Shown: in pieces, positions 42,591 through 52,548 of the stretch
Layout: each line of letters starts with the position of its first letter
How positions within the stretch are numbered: the stretch's first letter is position 1
From: F23-D06 sp947167635
GTDB taxonomy: Bacteria > Bacteroidota > Bacteroidia > Bacteroidales > WCHB1-69
Direction of reading: 5' to 3'
Length of the DNA stretch: 64,000 nt
Assembly: GCA_947167635.1 (NCBI GenBank)
Contig: CAMVIT010000003.1
Coordinates: forward strand, 41,066 to 105,065
The notes under the pieces: model-generated
Seen by the model: the letters and a program-made list of their open reading frames with translations, nothing else
The model's database searches: none
Told to the model about the DNA's origin: nothing
Translations under genes and position numbers: made by a program

Positions 42591-43040
42591 ATGAAAAAAA
42601 TATTGATAATTTGCCTGTTTCTTTGTTCTGCGTGGGGCATTGCCATGGCACAGTCCTCCAAAGTTGTCAAGGTTGTTCGAGCAGAGACCTTCACACTGAA
42701 AAACACGAACAACGAATTTGACTTGCGTGCAGTGGGAAAGGTGGTTGTTCGGGAGTGCGAAGGAGATGTGATTCGTTGTGAGGTCCGCATTACAGGATAT
42801 GGCGAAAGCAAGGCGCAGGCCACGGAAAGGACGCAGAATATAGTGGCCACTTCGATTGCGGGTTATCCAAACAGCACCCCGTGTGTGGTGGTGGAGATGC
42901 AGAGAGGTCTCTATTCCCCAAAAAAATGCGAGGTCGTCACCACCGTCTATGTGCCTGCTACAGTCACTTGCCAAGTCAATGACAATTCCAACATGCTGGA
43001 CCTTCTGAAACGTGCTGCAGAAAAAATGTTTTCACGATAA
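42591..43040 (+). CDS. Small exported protein of unknown function
   Basis: The 149-residue protein has a signal peptide (MKKILIICLFLCSAWGIAMA, cleaved before QSS). The mature part is beta-rich. EFDLRAVGKVVVRECEGDVI followed by an ITGYGESKAQA segment resembles the start of DUF4097-like adhesin folds, but the protein is too short for a firm call. It lies 18 bases after the protease gene and is followed by a terminator at 43066-43102. Confidence 0.78.
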   Translation: MKKILIICLFLCSAWGIAMAQSSKVVKVVRAETFTLKNTNNEFDLRAVGKVVVRECEGDVIRCEVRITGYGESKAQATERTQNIVATSIAGYPNSTPCVVVEMQRGLYSPKKCEVVTTVYVPATVTCQVNDNSNMLDLLKRAAEKMFSR

Positions 43041-43065
43041 TATTGACTATTGAAAATTCGTTACC

Positions 43066-43102
43066 AAGGGGCGGTTGTCTTCTTGCGATTCGCCCCTTTT
43101 TT
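43066..43102 (+). terminator. Rho-independent terminator or attenuator before the efflux operon
   Basis: AAGGGGCG and CGCCCCTT form an 8-bp stem around a 17-base loop, followed by six T. It ends only 11 bases before the ATG of the efflux ATPase, with no obvious promoter between. Confidence 0.8.
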
Positions 43103-43113
43103 CTTCAAACGAC

Positions 43114-43833
43114 ATGCTGATAGAACTGAAAAACATCCACAAAACATACGACAACGGGCAGCCGTTGCATGTGCTGAAGGGTATCGACCTCAGCATTGAC
43201 AATGGTGAGTTTGTCTCAATCATGGGCTCTTCCGGGTCGGGGAAGTCCACGTTGCTCAACATTTTGGGCATTCTCGACAACTATGATGAGGGTGAGTACC
43301 ATCTTGACGGTCACCTCATCAAGGGACTGAAGGAGCGCGAGGCGGCGGACTACCGCAACCGCACCATTGGGTTTGTCTTTCAGTCTTTTAACCTGATACC
43401 CTTCAAGACAGCGGTGGAGAACGTGGAGTTGCCCCTGTTCTATCAGGGTGTGTCGCGCACAAAGCGTCGCGAGGCGGCTATGCAGCTGCTCGACAAGCTC
43501 GGGCTGGCCAACTGGGCGAAACATTATCCCAACGAGATGTCGGGTGGCCAGAAGCAGCGTGTCGCCATCGCGCGGGCACTCATCACCCACCCGCGCATCA
43601 TCCTTGCCGACGAGCCCACCGGCGCCCTCGACTCCAAGACCTCCGTTGAGGTGATGGACCTCCTCGGCCAGCTCAACCGCGAAGAGCAAGTCACCATCAT
43701 CGTGGTCACCCACGAGAGCGGCGTGGCCAACTGCGCCAACAAGATCGTCCACATCAAGGACGGCCTCATCGGCGAAATCGAACTCAACAGCCAACACCAC
43801 GCCTCAACATTCGATAAAAACAACATCAAATAA
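43114..43833 (+). CDS. MacB-type ABC transporter ATP-binding protein
   Basis: The 239-residue ATPase is of the LolD/MacB type. Walker A is MGSSGSGKSTLLNILG, the signature MSGGQKQRVAIARAL, and Walker B RIILADEPTGALD. I start it at the ATG 43114, which begins MLIELKNIHKTYDNG; the longer frame runs back into the terminator stem. It heads an operon with two MacB-like permeases, a periplasmic adaptor and a TolC-like outer-membrane protein, a tripartite export system. Confidence 0.94.
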   Translation: MLIELKNIHKTYDNGQPLHVLKGIDLSIDNGEFVSIMGSSGSGKSTLLNILGILDNYDEGEYHLDGHLIKGLKEREAADYRNRTIGFVFQSFNLIPFKTAVENVELPLFYQGVSRTKRREAAMQLLDKLGLANWAKHYPNEMSGGQKQRVAIARALITHPRIILADEPTGALDSKTSVEVMDLLGQLNREEQVTIIVVTHESGVANCANKIVHIKDGLIGEIELNSQHHASTFDKNNIK

Positions 43834-43860
43834 CGCACTATTCGACAACAAGTACTCCCT

Positions 43861-45135
43861 ATGCACGATCTTTTCACTGAAATATGGTCTTCCGTACGCC
43901 GTAATAAGCTGCGCACCATCCTGACGGGATTGGCCGTGTCGTGGGGTATTTTCATCATTATCCTGTTGTTGGGGGCGGGCAACGGCCTGATGAACGCCTT
44001 TATGAAGCAATCGCACGATTTCGCCACCAACACTATGGAACTGTACGGCGGCATGACGACCAAACCCTACGACGGGTTGCAACAGGGCCGCTGGGTGCCG
44101 CTGACCGAGCAGGATGTCAAAATCCTTCAGGGCCCGCTCTTCTCTGATCATATCGACGAGGTCTCCGCTTCCGTTGCCGATGGCAACAATAAATTGATAG
44201 AAGGCACACGAACTTACACAGTGACATTGTATGGTGTTTATCCTGCCAACAAGGATATGAATGGGGAGAAGATTTTGGCGGGACGCTACATCAACGAGAA
44301 CGACCTCAACGAACGTCGCAAGGTGGCCGTCATCTCTGATGTGCAGGCCGAGGACTTGATGGGCGGGCGCGACAACTATAAAGCCATATTGGGACGGGCC
44401 ATCACCGTGGATGACCAAGTGTTCACGGTGGTGGGCGTGCGCCGCAGCGACCGGCAGTGGCGTGACACGCGCATCCATGTGCCCTTTTCAACCTACAAAC
44501 TGATATTCGCCTACGATGACCTCGTGAACAAGATCACGTTTACCTTCCACGGCCTTCGCACCCAGAAGGAGAACGAAGCCTTTGAAAAGCGTGTGCGGGC
44601 GGTCTTGAACCGGGCGCACCGTGCCGCCCCCGATGACGAGGGAGCGCTCTATGTCTGGAACCGCTTCACGCAGAATATGCAGATGAACCGGGGCACCGAC
44701 ATTCTGACCAAAGCGCTTTGGGTGGTGGGCATCTTCACGCTCTTGGGCGGCATTGTCGGCGTTTCCAACATTATGCTCATCACCGTCAAGGAGCGCACCC
44801 ACGAGTTCGGCATCCGCAAGGCCATCGGGGCCAAGCCCAAGGACATCACCAAGCTGATCTTGGCAGAAAGTATCACCATAACGGCGCTGTTCGGCATTTT
44901 CGGCATGTTGCTCGGCCTGGGGGCCTGCGAGGTGATGAACGCCACCATCGGCAGCACCTCCATGGACATCTTCGGCGAGTCCATCAAGCTGCTTGACAAC
45001 CCCCGCGTGGGATGGGGCGTGGCCATAGAAGCCACTATTGTCCTGATCGTCGCCGGTACCATCGCGGGCCTCTCACCTGCTATGAAGGCCGCCAAAGTCA
45101 GACCTATTGAAGCATTGCGGGAGGGCAAGGGATGA
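43861..45135 (+). CDS. MacB-type ABC transporter permease 1
   Basis: The 424-residue protein has the MacB layout. There is one N-terminal transmembrane helix (about residues 18-40), a large periplasmic MacB-PCD domain (about 45-250) and three C-terminal helices forming the FtsX domain (IFTLLGGIVGVSNIMLITVKERTHEFGIRKAIGAKP, seen in pieces). The 3' end overlaps the second permease by four bases. Together the two permeases and the ATPase should form the mechanotransmission pump. Confidence 0.93.
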   Translation: MHDLFTEIWSSVRRNKLRTILTGLAVSWGIFIIILLLGAGNGLMNAFMKQSHDFATNTMELYGGMTTKPYDGLQQGRWVPLTEQDVKILQGPLFSDHIDEVSASVADGNNKLIEGTRTYTVTLYGVYPANKDMNGEKILAGRYINENDLNERRKVAVISDVQAEDLMGGRDNYKAILGRAITVDDQVFTVVGVRRSDRQWRDTRIHVPFSTYKLIFAYDDLVNKITFTFHGLRTQKENEAFEKRVRAVLNRAHRAAPDDEGALYVWNRFTQNMQMNRGTDILTKALWVVGIFTLLGGIVGVSNIMLITVKERTHEFGIRKAIGAKPKDITKLILAESITITALFGIFGMLLGLGACEVMNATIGSTSMDIFGESIKLLDNPRVGWGVAIEATIVLIVAGTIAGLSPAMKAAKVRPIEALREGKG

Positions 45136-46370
45136 GACTGGATATTGACTTTTTCCAAGAGATTACTGATTCGCTGACGCGCAACAAGCGGCGCAGTCTC
45201 CTCACGGGCTTCGGCATCTTCTGGGGCCTCTTTATGCTGCTCTTCCTGGTGGGCGGCGGCAAAGGCGTGAAGGGGATGCTGGAACAGAACTTCGAGGGCT
45301 TCGCCACCAATTCCATGATTGTCTATGCCGACCGCACAACCAAGCCCTACAAGGGTTTCCAGGAGGGTCGCGACATTGTGTTGACGACCAAGGACGTGCA
45401 GCGGCTCAAGTCGATGATACCGGAGTTGGCAACGGTCACGCCGGAAGTGTCCAGGTGGGGCCAGACCGCCACGGTCGGTTCCCGAACGGCGAACTGTCAG
45501 GTTAGCGGGCGTGAAGCCGTGTATGCGCAGATACAAACCCCCGACATACGGTATGGCCGTTACATCACCGAAGAGGATGTGCGGCAGGAACGCAAAGTCT
45601 GCGTCATCGGCAAGCGCATCTATCAGCAACTCTTCCCCGGCGGAGGCAATCCCTGCGGGCAATTCATCCAGATCGGTGACATCTTCTTCCAGATTGTGGG
45701 GGTGGACTACTGCGTTTCCAACGTCAACATCACGGGCAATGCGCAAGACAACATTTGCGTGCCCATCACGGTGTCCCAGCGGCTCTACAATTTCGGAGAG
45801 GAGGTTGAATTGATATATATGGTCGGAAAAGAGGGGGTTAAGATGGTTGCTTTGGAAAAGCGCCTTCGCAGTATTCTGGCACGCGAGCATCTCTTCGACC
45901 CCACCGACGACGATGCTCTGGAAATCTTCAACAGCGAGCAGATTTTCAACATCGTGGATACCCTGTTCCGCGGACTGAACTTCTTCATTTGGCTCATCGG
46001 CATCGGCACGTTGCTGGCCGGCTCCATTGGGGTGAGCAACATTATGATGGTCACCGTGCGCGAGCGCACCACGGAGATTGGCATCCGACGGGCCATCGGT
46101 GCCACACCTCGCGACATCCTCGTTCAAATTATGATGGAGAGCAGCGCCTTGACGCTGACCGCCGGCACTTTTGGCATTGTCTTTTCCGTCTTTGTGCTGA
46201 ACATCTTTGAAAAGATCAATATGCAGGATATGCACCCCTCGTTTCAGATCAGTTTCACCACCGCCATTCTTGCAGAACTGCTCTTGCTGCTGCTCGGCGT
46301 GCTCGCCGGACTGCCGCCGGCCCTGCGCGCCATGCGTATCAAGCCCGTGGATGCCATGAGGGATGAGTGA
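45132..46370 (+). CDS. MacB-type ABC transporter permease 2
   Basis: The 412-residue paralogue of the preceding permease has the same topology: an N-terminal helix (LLTGFGIFWGLFMLLFLVGG), a periplasmic domain, then GSIGVSNIMMVTVRERTTEIG and two further helices. Its ATG overlaps the preceding stop (ATGA), implying coupled translation and a heterodimer. It has the usual family length. Confidence 0.93.
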   Translation: MRLDIDFFQEITDSLTRNKRRSLLTGFGIFWGLFMLLFLVGGGKGVKGMLEQNFEGFATNSMIVYADRTTKPYKGFQEGRDIVLTTKDVQRLKSMIPELATVTPEVSRWGQTATVGSRTANCQVSGREAVYAQIQTPDIRYGRYITEEDVRQERKVCVIGKRIYQQLFPGGGNPCGQFIQIGDIFFQIVGVDYCVSNVNITGNAQDNICVPITVSQRLYNFGEEVELIYMVGKEGVKMVALEKRLRSILAREHLFDPTDDDALEIFNSEQIFNIVDTLFRGLNFFIWLIGIGTLLAGSIGVSNIMMVTVRERTTEIGIRRAIGATPRDILVQIMMESSALTLTAGTFGIVFSVFVLNIFEKINMQDMHPSFQISFTTAILAELLLLLLGVLAGLPPALRAMRIKPVDAMRDE

Positions 46371-46469
46371 GTTGCTAAAATACTAAAATATTAAATTGTC
46401 AATTTGTAATCGGATTCAGAAGAGAAGAGGTTAAGAGTCTGGAAGTGAATGAAATAAAACATCTATATT

Positions 46470-47564
46470 ATGAAAAAGATTTTGAAATACATCGTTTTCG
46501 CCTTGATTGCCATTGTTTTTATCGGCACGTTCATGTTTCTTTTCAAAAAGTCGAAGCCTGAAAAGGAGATGTTCGAGGAAATCGAGGTGGTAACCCGGAC
46601 CATTGAGCGCACGTCGTTGATTACGGGCAAAATCGGGCCGCGAGACGAAGTGGCCGTCAAGCCGCAGATCAACGGTATCATCTCCGAACTCTACAAGGAG
46701 GCGGGACAGGAGGTGAAGGCGAATGACGTCATCGCGAAGCTGAAAGTCATCCCCGACATGGGGCAGCTCAGCGCGGCGCAGAGCCGTCTGCGCCTGGCCG
46801 AGATCAACCTCAAGCAGGTCAAGACCAACTACGAGCGCGAGAAGGGGCTGCACGACCAGCATCTCATCAGCGACGAAGAGTACGAGAATGCGTTGCAGCT
46901 TTACAACCAGGCGCGTGAGGAGCGCAGTGCCGCCCAAGAGGCATTGGAAGTGGTGCGCGACGGTGTTTCCTCCTCCAACTCCAAATCCTCTTCCACGCTG
47001 GTTCGCGCCACCATCTCCGGTCTTATCCTCGACGTGCCCGTCAAGGTGGGCAACTCCGTCATCCAGGCCAACACCTTCAACGACGGCACCACCGTGGCCA
47101 CCATCGCCAACATGAACGACCTCATCTTCACGGGCAAGGTGGACGAAACCTCCGTGGGAAGCCTGAAAGAGGGCATGCCTGTGACCATCACCATCGGGGC
47201 GTTGCAGGACTACACCTTTGACGCCACCCTCGAATATGTCGCGCCCAAAGCCGTGGAAAGCAACGGCGCCAACCAGTTCGAGATTCGTGCGGCAGTGAAG
47301 GCCTCCGACGACAAGACCATCCGCTCCGGCTACAGCGCGAACGCCCGCATTGTGCTGCAACGCGTCGAGGATGTGCTTTCTGTCCCCGAAAGCGCCTTGG
47401 AGTACGAGGGCGACGACACCTTCGTCTATGTTAAAAGCGGCGAGAATGGCAACTATGAACGCCGCAAGGTGACCACCGGCCTCAGCGACGGCCTCAACAT
47501 TGAAATCAAAGAGGGCCTCAAAAAAGGCGAGAAGGTGAGAGGAAACAAGATTATGAACTATTAA
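46470..47564 (+). CDS. Periplasmic adaptor (membrane fusion) protein of efflux pump
   Basis: The 364-residue MacA/HlyD-type adaptor has an N-terminal membrane anchor (about residues 5-26). Barrel-sandwich/lipoyl strands flank an alpha-hairpin (about 85-150, QSRLRLAEINLKQVKTNYER), followed by a beta-barrel and a membrane-proximal domain (VLSVPESALEYEGDDTFVYV). It bridges the inner-membrane permeases and the outer-membrane TolC-like protein coded next. Confidence 0.92.
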   Translation: MKKILKYIVFALIAIVFIGTFMFLFKKSKPEKEMFEEIEVVTRTIERTSLITGKIGPRDEVAVKPQINGIISELYKEAGQEVKANDVIAKLKVIPDMGQLSAAQSRLRLAEINLKQVKTNYEREKGLHDQHLISDEEYENALQLYNQAREERSAAQEALEVVRDGVSSSNSKSSSTLVRATISGLILDVPVKVGNSVIQANTFNDGTTVATIANMNDLIFTGKVDETSVGSLKEGMPVTITIGALQDYTFDATLEYVAPKAVESNGANQFEIRAAVKASDDKTIRSGYSANARIVLQRVEDVLSVPESALEYEGDDTFVYVKSGENGNYERRKVTTGLSDGLNIEIKEGLKKGEKVRGNKIMNY

Positions 47565-47696
47565 ATTATTAAATCATTAAATTATGAAAATATGATTTGC
47601 GGTAGTTCATCACAATCCCATAATTTAATATCTTAAAATCTTAATATCTAATAATTTAATAGTTTAATAACTTAATAACTTAATAATAAAAAGGTT

Positions 47697-48998
47697 ATGC
47701 GCAAGATAATACTGTCCCTGATGATATTTCTCCCTCTTTTTGCTATGGCTCAGGAGGGGGCGTGGACGCTGGACCGGTGCATACAATATGCTTTGGACCA
47801 CAATCTTAGTGTAAAACAGGGTGACCTGAATGTGCAGCAGCAGCGGGTGAACTTGAGTACGGCGCGCAATGCCGTATGGCCGGCTGTCAGCGCGAGTGCC
47901 ACACAGAGCATGTCGTTTGGGCGCGGCATCTCCGAAGACAACACGTATGTGAGTTCCAACACGGCGAACACCTCGTTTGGGTTGGGTGCCAGTGTCGATT
48001 TGTTCACGGGTTTGCGGACGAAGAGCCGCATTGACATGGGTAAACTTAATCTGGAGGCGGCCACTGCCGACTTGGAGCGGGCACGTCACGATGTGCGCGT
48101 CGCGGTGACGCAGGCCTATGTGCAGGTGCTCTACAACATACGCATCCACGAAGTGGCCTTGTCGCAAATTGCGATCGACTCGGTGCAGGTGGCGCGCATG
48201 GAGGCCTTGGCACAGGCAGGGCGGGCGAGTTCTGCCGAGGTTTATGCCCAGCGTTCCGCGCTGGCCCAGAGCCGCCTGACCTGCACGCAAGCCGCCAACA
48301 ACCTGAAGCTTTCCCTGTTGGAGCTGAGCCAGCTGCTGGAGCTGCCCTCTCCCGAGGGCTTTTCCGTGGTGATGCCGGAGACTTCTTCCATAGAGGGTGC
48401 CGCCATCCCTGCCGCCGAGTCGGTCTATGCCGACGCATTGCGCACCATGCCCTCGGTGCAGGCGGAGTCACTGCGGGTGGCTGTGGCCCAAAAGAACATC
48501 ACCTTGGCCCAGAGCGGCTGGTATCCTTCCCTTTCGTTGAGCGGCGGCCTCTCCACCGACTACTATGCCCTTCTGGGGCACACAGGCCGTGGCTTTGGCG
48601 AGCAACTTAAGAACAACTTCAGCCCATATTTGGGCATCTCCCTCAATGTGCCCATCTTCGACCGGCTGGCCACGCGTGACAACGTGCGCAGCGCCCGACT
48701 GCAGCAGAGTGCGCAGGAATTGCAGCTTGAGACTGTTAAGAAGACGCTCTATAAGGAGGTTCAACAAGCCTACTACGGTGCCGTGGCCGCGCGTGACAAA
48801 TATGTGAGCAGCCGTGCCGCCGAGGAGAGTGCCCGCGAAGCTTTCAACGTGGTTACCGCCCGGTATGAGAACGGCAAGGCCAACATCACGGAGTTTAACG
48901 AGGCCAAACAGAACTATATGCAGGCCTCTTCCAACTGTGCGCAAGCACAGTACGAGTTTCTTTTTTATTTGAAGTTGATAGAACTGTTTAGAGGATAA
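47697..48998 (+). CDS. TolC family outer membrane efflux protein
   Basis: The 433-residue protein has a signal peptide (MRKIILSLMIFLPLFAMA) and two OEP repeats. The first contains CIQYALDHNLSVKQGDLNVQ; the second has NITLAQSGWYPSLSLSGG. Long coiled coils give the periplasmic tunnel. The 132 bases before it are AT-rich short-word repeats with no separate promoter that I can see. It completes the tripartite pump. The substrate is not evident; macrolides, peptides or lipids are all possible for this family. Confidence 0.93.
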   Translation: MRKIILSLMIFLPLFAMAQEGAWTLDRCIQYALDHNLSVKQGDLNVQQQRVNLSTARNAVWPAVSASATQSMSFGRGISEDNTYVSSNTANTSFGLGASVDLFTGLRTKSRIDMGKLNLEAATADLERARHDVRVAVTQAYVQVLYNIRIHEVALSQIAIDSVQVARMEALAQAGRASSAEVYAQRSALAQSRLTCTQAANNLKLSLLELSQLLELPSPEGFSVVMPETSSIEGAAIPAAESVYADALRTMPSVQAESLRVAVAQKNITLAQSGWYPSLSLSGGLSTDYYALLGHTGRGFGEQLKNNFSPYLGISLNVPIFDRLATRDNVRSARLQQSAQELQLETVKKTLYKEVQQAYYGAVAARDKYVSSRAAEESAREAFNVVTARYENGKANITEFNEAKQNYMQASSNCAQAQYEFLFYLKLIELFRG

Positions 48999-49018
48999 TG
49001 TTCAATTACTAATTTTTT

Positions 49019-49026
49019 TATTTTTG
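49019..49026 (+). promoter_or_regulatory. Bacteroidetes -7 promoter element for the flotillin gene
   Basis: TATTTTTG matches TAnnTTTG, followed by CATTCG. The ATG is 28 bases downstream. Confidence 0.65.
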
Positions 49027-49054
49027 CATTCGTTAATTTAAAACCCCAAATATC

Positions 49055-50605
49055 ATGTCAGCCAATATGTTTTTCCTGATTTTAGCTTTAGTCGTCGTAT
49101 TCGTTGTATTCCTTGCAATATGCTATGTCAAGGCACCGCCAAAAGATGCGTTCATTATTTCCGGCTTGTCGCGCCAACCGCGAATCCTCATCGGCAAGGG
49201 CGGTTTCCGAATACCGGGTCTGGAACGTGTGGACAAGGTCTTCCTGGGTCAAACTTCTGTTGACATCAAGACCACCACGCCTGTGCCCACCAACGACTTC
49301 ATCTCCGTGGTGGTGGATGCCGTGGCCAAGATCCGCGTCATCAACACGCCAGACGGCATCCGGTTGGCCGCCAAGAACTTCCTCAACATGACGGAGAAGG
49401 ACATCGCCATGCAGGTCAAGGACTCCTTGGAAGGCAACATGCGTGAGATCATCGGCACGCTCGACCTGAAGTCGCTCAACATCGACCGTGACGGTTTTTC
49501 CGACCAAATCGCCAAGAAAGCCGCTCCCGACATGGGCAAACTCGGTATTGAGATCATCTCATGCAACATCCAGAACATCACCGATAATGAAGGTCTTATC
49601 AAGAATCTCGGTGCCGACAACACCTTCAAGATCCGCAAGGAGGCTGCCATCACCAAGGCGCAGGCTGAGCGCGACATTGCCATCGCCGAGTCGGAGGCTG
49701 CCAAGGAGGCTAACGATGCCCGCGTGCTCAACGAAACCATCATTGCCGAGAAGAACAACGAGTTAGCCGTCAAGGTGGCCAACCTCAAGGTGATTGAAGA
49801 CACCCAGAAGGCCAAGGCTGATGCCGCATACGAGATCCAAAAACAGGAACAGCAGAAGACCGTCAATGTGAAGACGGTGGAGGCCGAGGCCACCAAGTCC
49901 ATCCTCATGCAGGAGAAGCAGAAGGAGATCAACGCCGCTGCCGTGGAGGCCGAAACCGAGAAGGCCCGCAAGGAGCAGGAGCTCACCTCCGAGCAGGTCA
50001 AGATCCAGCAGAACCGTTTGGAGGCCGAAATCCAAAAGAAGGCCGATGCCGACAAGTACAACATGGAGATTGCCGCTGCCGCCGAGTTGGAGCAGCGCAA
50101 GCGCCAGGCCGAGGCTGAAGCCTACGAGGCCGAACAACGCGCCCGCGCGATCAAGGCCCAGGCCGAAGCCGAGCAGTTCCGCATGGAGCAGGAGGCTATC
50201 GGTCGCAAGAAACTGGCCGATGCCGAGGCCTATGCCATTGAGCAGAAGGGCTTGGCCGAAGCTGCCGCCATCGAGAAGAAAGGTCTGGCCGAAGCCGAGG
50301 CGATGCGCAAGAAAGCCGACGCCTTCAAGCTCTACGGCGACGCCGCCAAGGCTCAGATGGTCATCGACCGCCTGCCCGAAATCGCCCGCGCCGTGGCCGA
50401 CCCCATTGGTGCCATCAAGGACGTGCGCATTTACGGCAACACAGGAGACGGCATTGCCCAAGTCTCCGGACAAGTGCCCGCCGTCATCAAGCAGACCATG
50501 GACACCGTGGCCGACGCCACAGGTGTGAACATGTCCAAAATCGTCGAACAATCCACCCTCGAAAACGCTGTGAAACGCACGGCCAAAAACGAAAACAATT
50601 CATAG
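49055..50605 (+). CDS. Flotillin-like SPFH domain membrane protein
   Basis: The 516-residue protein has one N-terminal transmembrane helix (about residues 4-24), an SPFH/band 7 domain (about 30-215, with EIIGTLDLKSLNIDRDGF), and a long coiled coil rich in alanine, glutamate and lysine (about 215-420, repeats like AEAEAMRKKA). It then has a short C-terminal region (TGDGIAQVSGQVPAVIKQ). This is the YqiK/FloT layout, organising membrane microdomains. Unlike many bacterial cases no NfeD partner is adjacent. It has its own promoter and terminator. Confidence 0.93.
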   Translation: MSANMFFLILALVVVFVVFLAICYVKAPPKDAFIISGLSRQPRILIGKGGFRIPGLERVDKVFLGQTSVDIKTTTPVPTNDFISVVVDAVAKIRVINTPDGIRLAAKNFLNMTEKDIAMQVKDSLEGNMREIIGTLDLKSLNIDRDGFSDQIAKKAAPDMGKLGIEIISCNIQNITDNEGLIKNLGADNTFKIRKEAAITKAQAERDIAIAESEAAKEANDARVLNETIIAEKNNELAVKVANLKVIEDTQKAKADAAYEIQKQEQQKTVNVKTVEAEATKSILMQEKQKEINAAAVEAETEKARKEQELTSEQVKIQQNRLEAEIQKKADADKYNMEIAAAAELEQRKRQAEAEAYEAEQRARAIKAQAEAEQFRMEQEAIGRKKLADAEAYAIEQKGLAEAAAIEKKGLAEAEAMRKKADAFKLYGDAAKAQMVIDRLPEIARAVADPIGAIKDVRIYGNTGDGIAQVSGQVPAVIKQTMDTVADATGVNMSKIVEQSTLENAVKRTAKNENNS

Positions 50606-50672
50606 AGACACCCCTTCGTGAATTATCTATTGAACAGGTCTGTGCCTCCGCACAATGTTTGCCTTAATCACT

Positions 50673-50703
50673 AAAATGACATCCCAAAAGATGTCATTTT
50701 TTT
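50673..50703 (+). terminator. Rho-independent terminator of the flotillin gene
   Basis: ATGACATC and GATGTCAT form a perfect stem around CCAAAA and are followed by a T run. Confidence 0.88.
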
Positions 50704-50706
50704 GAC

Positions 50707-50714
50707 TATTTTTG
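50707..50714 (+). promoter_or_regulatory. Bacteroidetes -7 promoter element for the S41 protease
   Basis: TATTTTTG matches TAnnTTTG, followed by CGGCC. The ATG at 50764 is 49 bases downstream. Confidence 0.65.
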
Positions 50715-50763
50715 CGGCCCTTTAACCTAAGGACTTCGGTTTTTTTAAACTTCATTCCGAATT

Positions 50764-52548
50764 ATGAAAAAAATTGCTTTTATTATTCTGATTATAAGCT
50801 TATTATCAATACATCTGCCTGCACAGAACCAGCATTTCCAACCCTGTCGCACCAAGATGGACCAAGTCATCAATTCCATCAATCAGATGTATGTGGACTC
50901 CGTGGATTTCGATCCATTGGTGGACAAGGCCATCTCCTCCATGCTGAAAGAGTTGGACCCGCACACCTCCTATATCCAGAAAAAGGATGTGCAGGCGATG
51001 ACGGAACCTTTGCAGGGCTCCTTTGACGGCATCGGCGTGACCTTCCAACTGATCAAGGACACCATCAACGTGATAGAGGTCATCATCAACGGCCCGTCTG
51101 AAAAGGTGGGGTTGTTGGCCGGCGACAAGATTGTGAAGGTTGATGACACATTGGCTTGTGGCGATAACATCACCAACGACTGGGTGCGCAAGCATTTGCG
51201 GGGCAACAAGGGCTCCAAGGTCAAGGTCTCCATCAAGCGCGGACGCAATCCCGAGCTGATTGATTTCACCATCACGCGCGGTGCCATCCCCATGTACAGC
51301 ATCAATGTCTCCTTTATGGCGGATGAGACCACCGGTTACATCAAGTTGGAACGTTTCGCGGCCACCTCCACCAAAGAGCTGACGGACGCCCTCCGCAAGC
51401 TCAAGGCCCGCGGCATGCAGGATCTGATCCTCGACCTGCGCGGCAACGGCGGCGGCTACCTCAATGTGGCCTTCGAGATATGCGACCAGTTTATCAGCGG
51501 CAAACGCATGATTGTCTATACGGACAATTTTCGCAAGACCGGCGAAAGCTTCTACTCCGGCAACAACGGCCTGTTCGAGGAGGGCAAACTCATCGTGCTG
51601 GTGGACGAGAATTCCGCATCGGCCTCCGAGATCACCTCCGGATGCATTCAAGACTGGGACCGTGGCCTCGTGGTGGGTCGCCGCACATTCGGCAAAGGAC
51701 TTGTGCAGAAGCCGTTGCGGCTGGTTGACCAATCGGAAGTACGCCTCACCATCTCCCATTACTACACTCCCACGGGACGCTGCATCCAGAAACCCTACGA
51801 CGACGGCCTCGACGCCTACTACAAGGACTTGCAGACCCGCGCCAACAACGGCGAACTCTACACCGCCGACAAGATTAAGTTCCCCGACTCCCTCAAATAC
51901 AAAACCCCGAACGGCAGAATTGTCTATGGCGGTGGCGGTATCATGCCCGACATCTTCATCCCGTTGGACACCACCAAATACTCCACCCTCTACAACGAAA
52001 TCGTCCGGAAAGGTGTCTTCGGAAACTTCGTGATGGACTTCTTGGAGGACAACCGCGACAAACTGAAAGCTGTCTATCCTGAATTTGAGGATTTTGAGAA
52101 AAACTATAAAATTACCGACGAGTTTTATCAAGAATTTATGGCTTTTGCCAAAAAAGAAGGGGTAAGCGACAGTGCAGCCTTCAAATTTTCCAATTATGCA
52201 GACGCTTTCCTCAAAACCAACAAAGAGAGGCTTGACTCTCTGTTCACCTCTGCCCGCAACATCAACATCCACATGTTGGACACGATGTTCATCCACTATG
52301 TGGACAAAAATTACGGCGAAGCCATGCGGCTGCGCAATGAGGCACATGCCGACCATTTCATCAAAGATTACCTGCGTTTCGAAATAGCCCGCGGCCTGTA
52401 TGGATACGGCGATGCCTATCGTATTTTCCTTGAAAGTGACGACACGTTCCAGCAAGCCCTTCAAATCATGCACAACAAGAAGATCTTTAAGAAATTCAAG
52501 GTCTATTTTGGCAAGGGCGACAAACTCTACAACGAAGACGACGAATAG
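50764..52548 (+). CDS. S41 family C-terminal processing peptidase (CtpA-like)
   Basis: The 594-residue periplasmic protease has a signal peptide (FIILIISLLSIHLPAQ) and a PDZ domain (about residues 85-165, GSFDGIGVTFQLI). The S41 core has catalytic S284 in DENSASASE and K311 in GKGLVQK. The C-terminal 200 residues are helical, as in the Bacteroidetes CtpA/Prc group. Its TAG stop shares a base with the GTG start of dnaG, so the two are translated in tandem. Confidence 0.94.
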   Translation: MKKIAFIILIISLLSIHLPAQNQHFQPCRTKMDQVINSINQMYVDSVDFDPLVDKAISSMLKELDPHTSYIQKKDVQAMTEPLQGSFDGIGVTFQLIKDTINVIEVIINGPSEKVGLLAGDKIVKVDDTLACGDNITNDWVRKHLRGNKGSKVKVSIKRGRNPELIDFTITRGAIPMYSINVSFMADETTGYIKLERFAATSTKELTDALRKLKARGMQDLILDLRGNGGGYLNVAFEICDQFISGKRMIVYTDNFRKTGESFYSGNNGLFEEGKLIVLVDENSASASEITSGCIQDWDRGLVVGRRTFGKGLVQKPLRLVDQSEVRLTISHYYTPTGRCIQKPYDDGLDAYYKDLQTRANNGELYTADKIKFPDSLKYKTPNGRIVYGGGGIMPDIFIPLDTTKYSTLYNEIVRKGVFGNFVMDFLEDNRDKLKAVYPEFEDFEKNYKITDEFYQEFMAFAKKEGVSDSAAFKFSNYADAFLKTNKERLDSLFTSARNINIHMLDTMFIHYVDKNYGEAMRLRNEAHADHFIKDYLRFEIARGLYGYGDAYRIFLESDDTFQQALQIMHNKKIFKKFKVYFGKGDKLYNEDDE

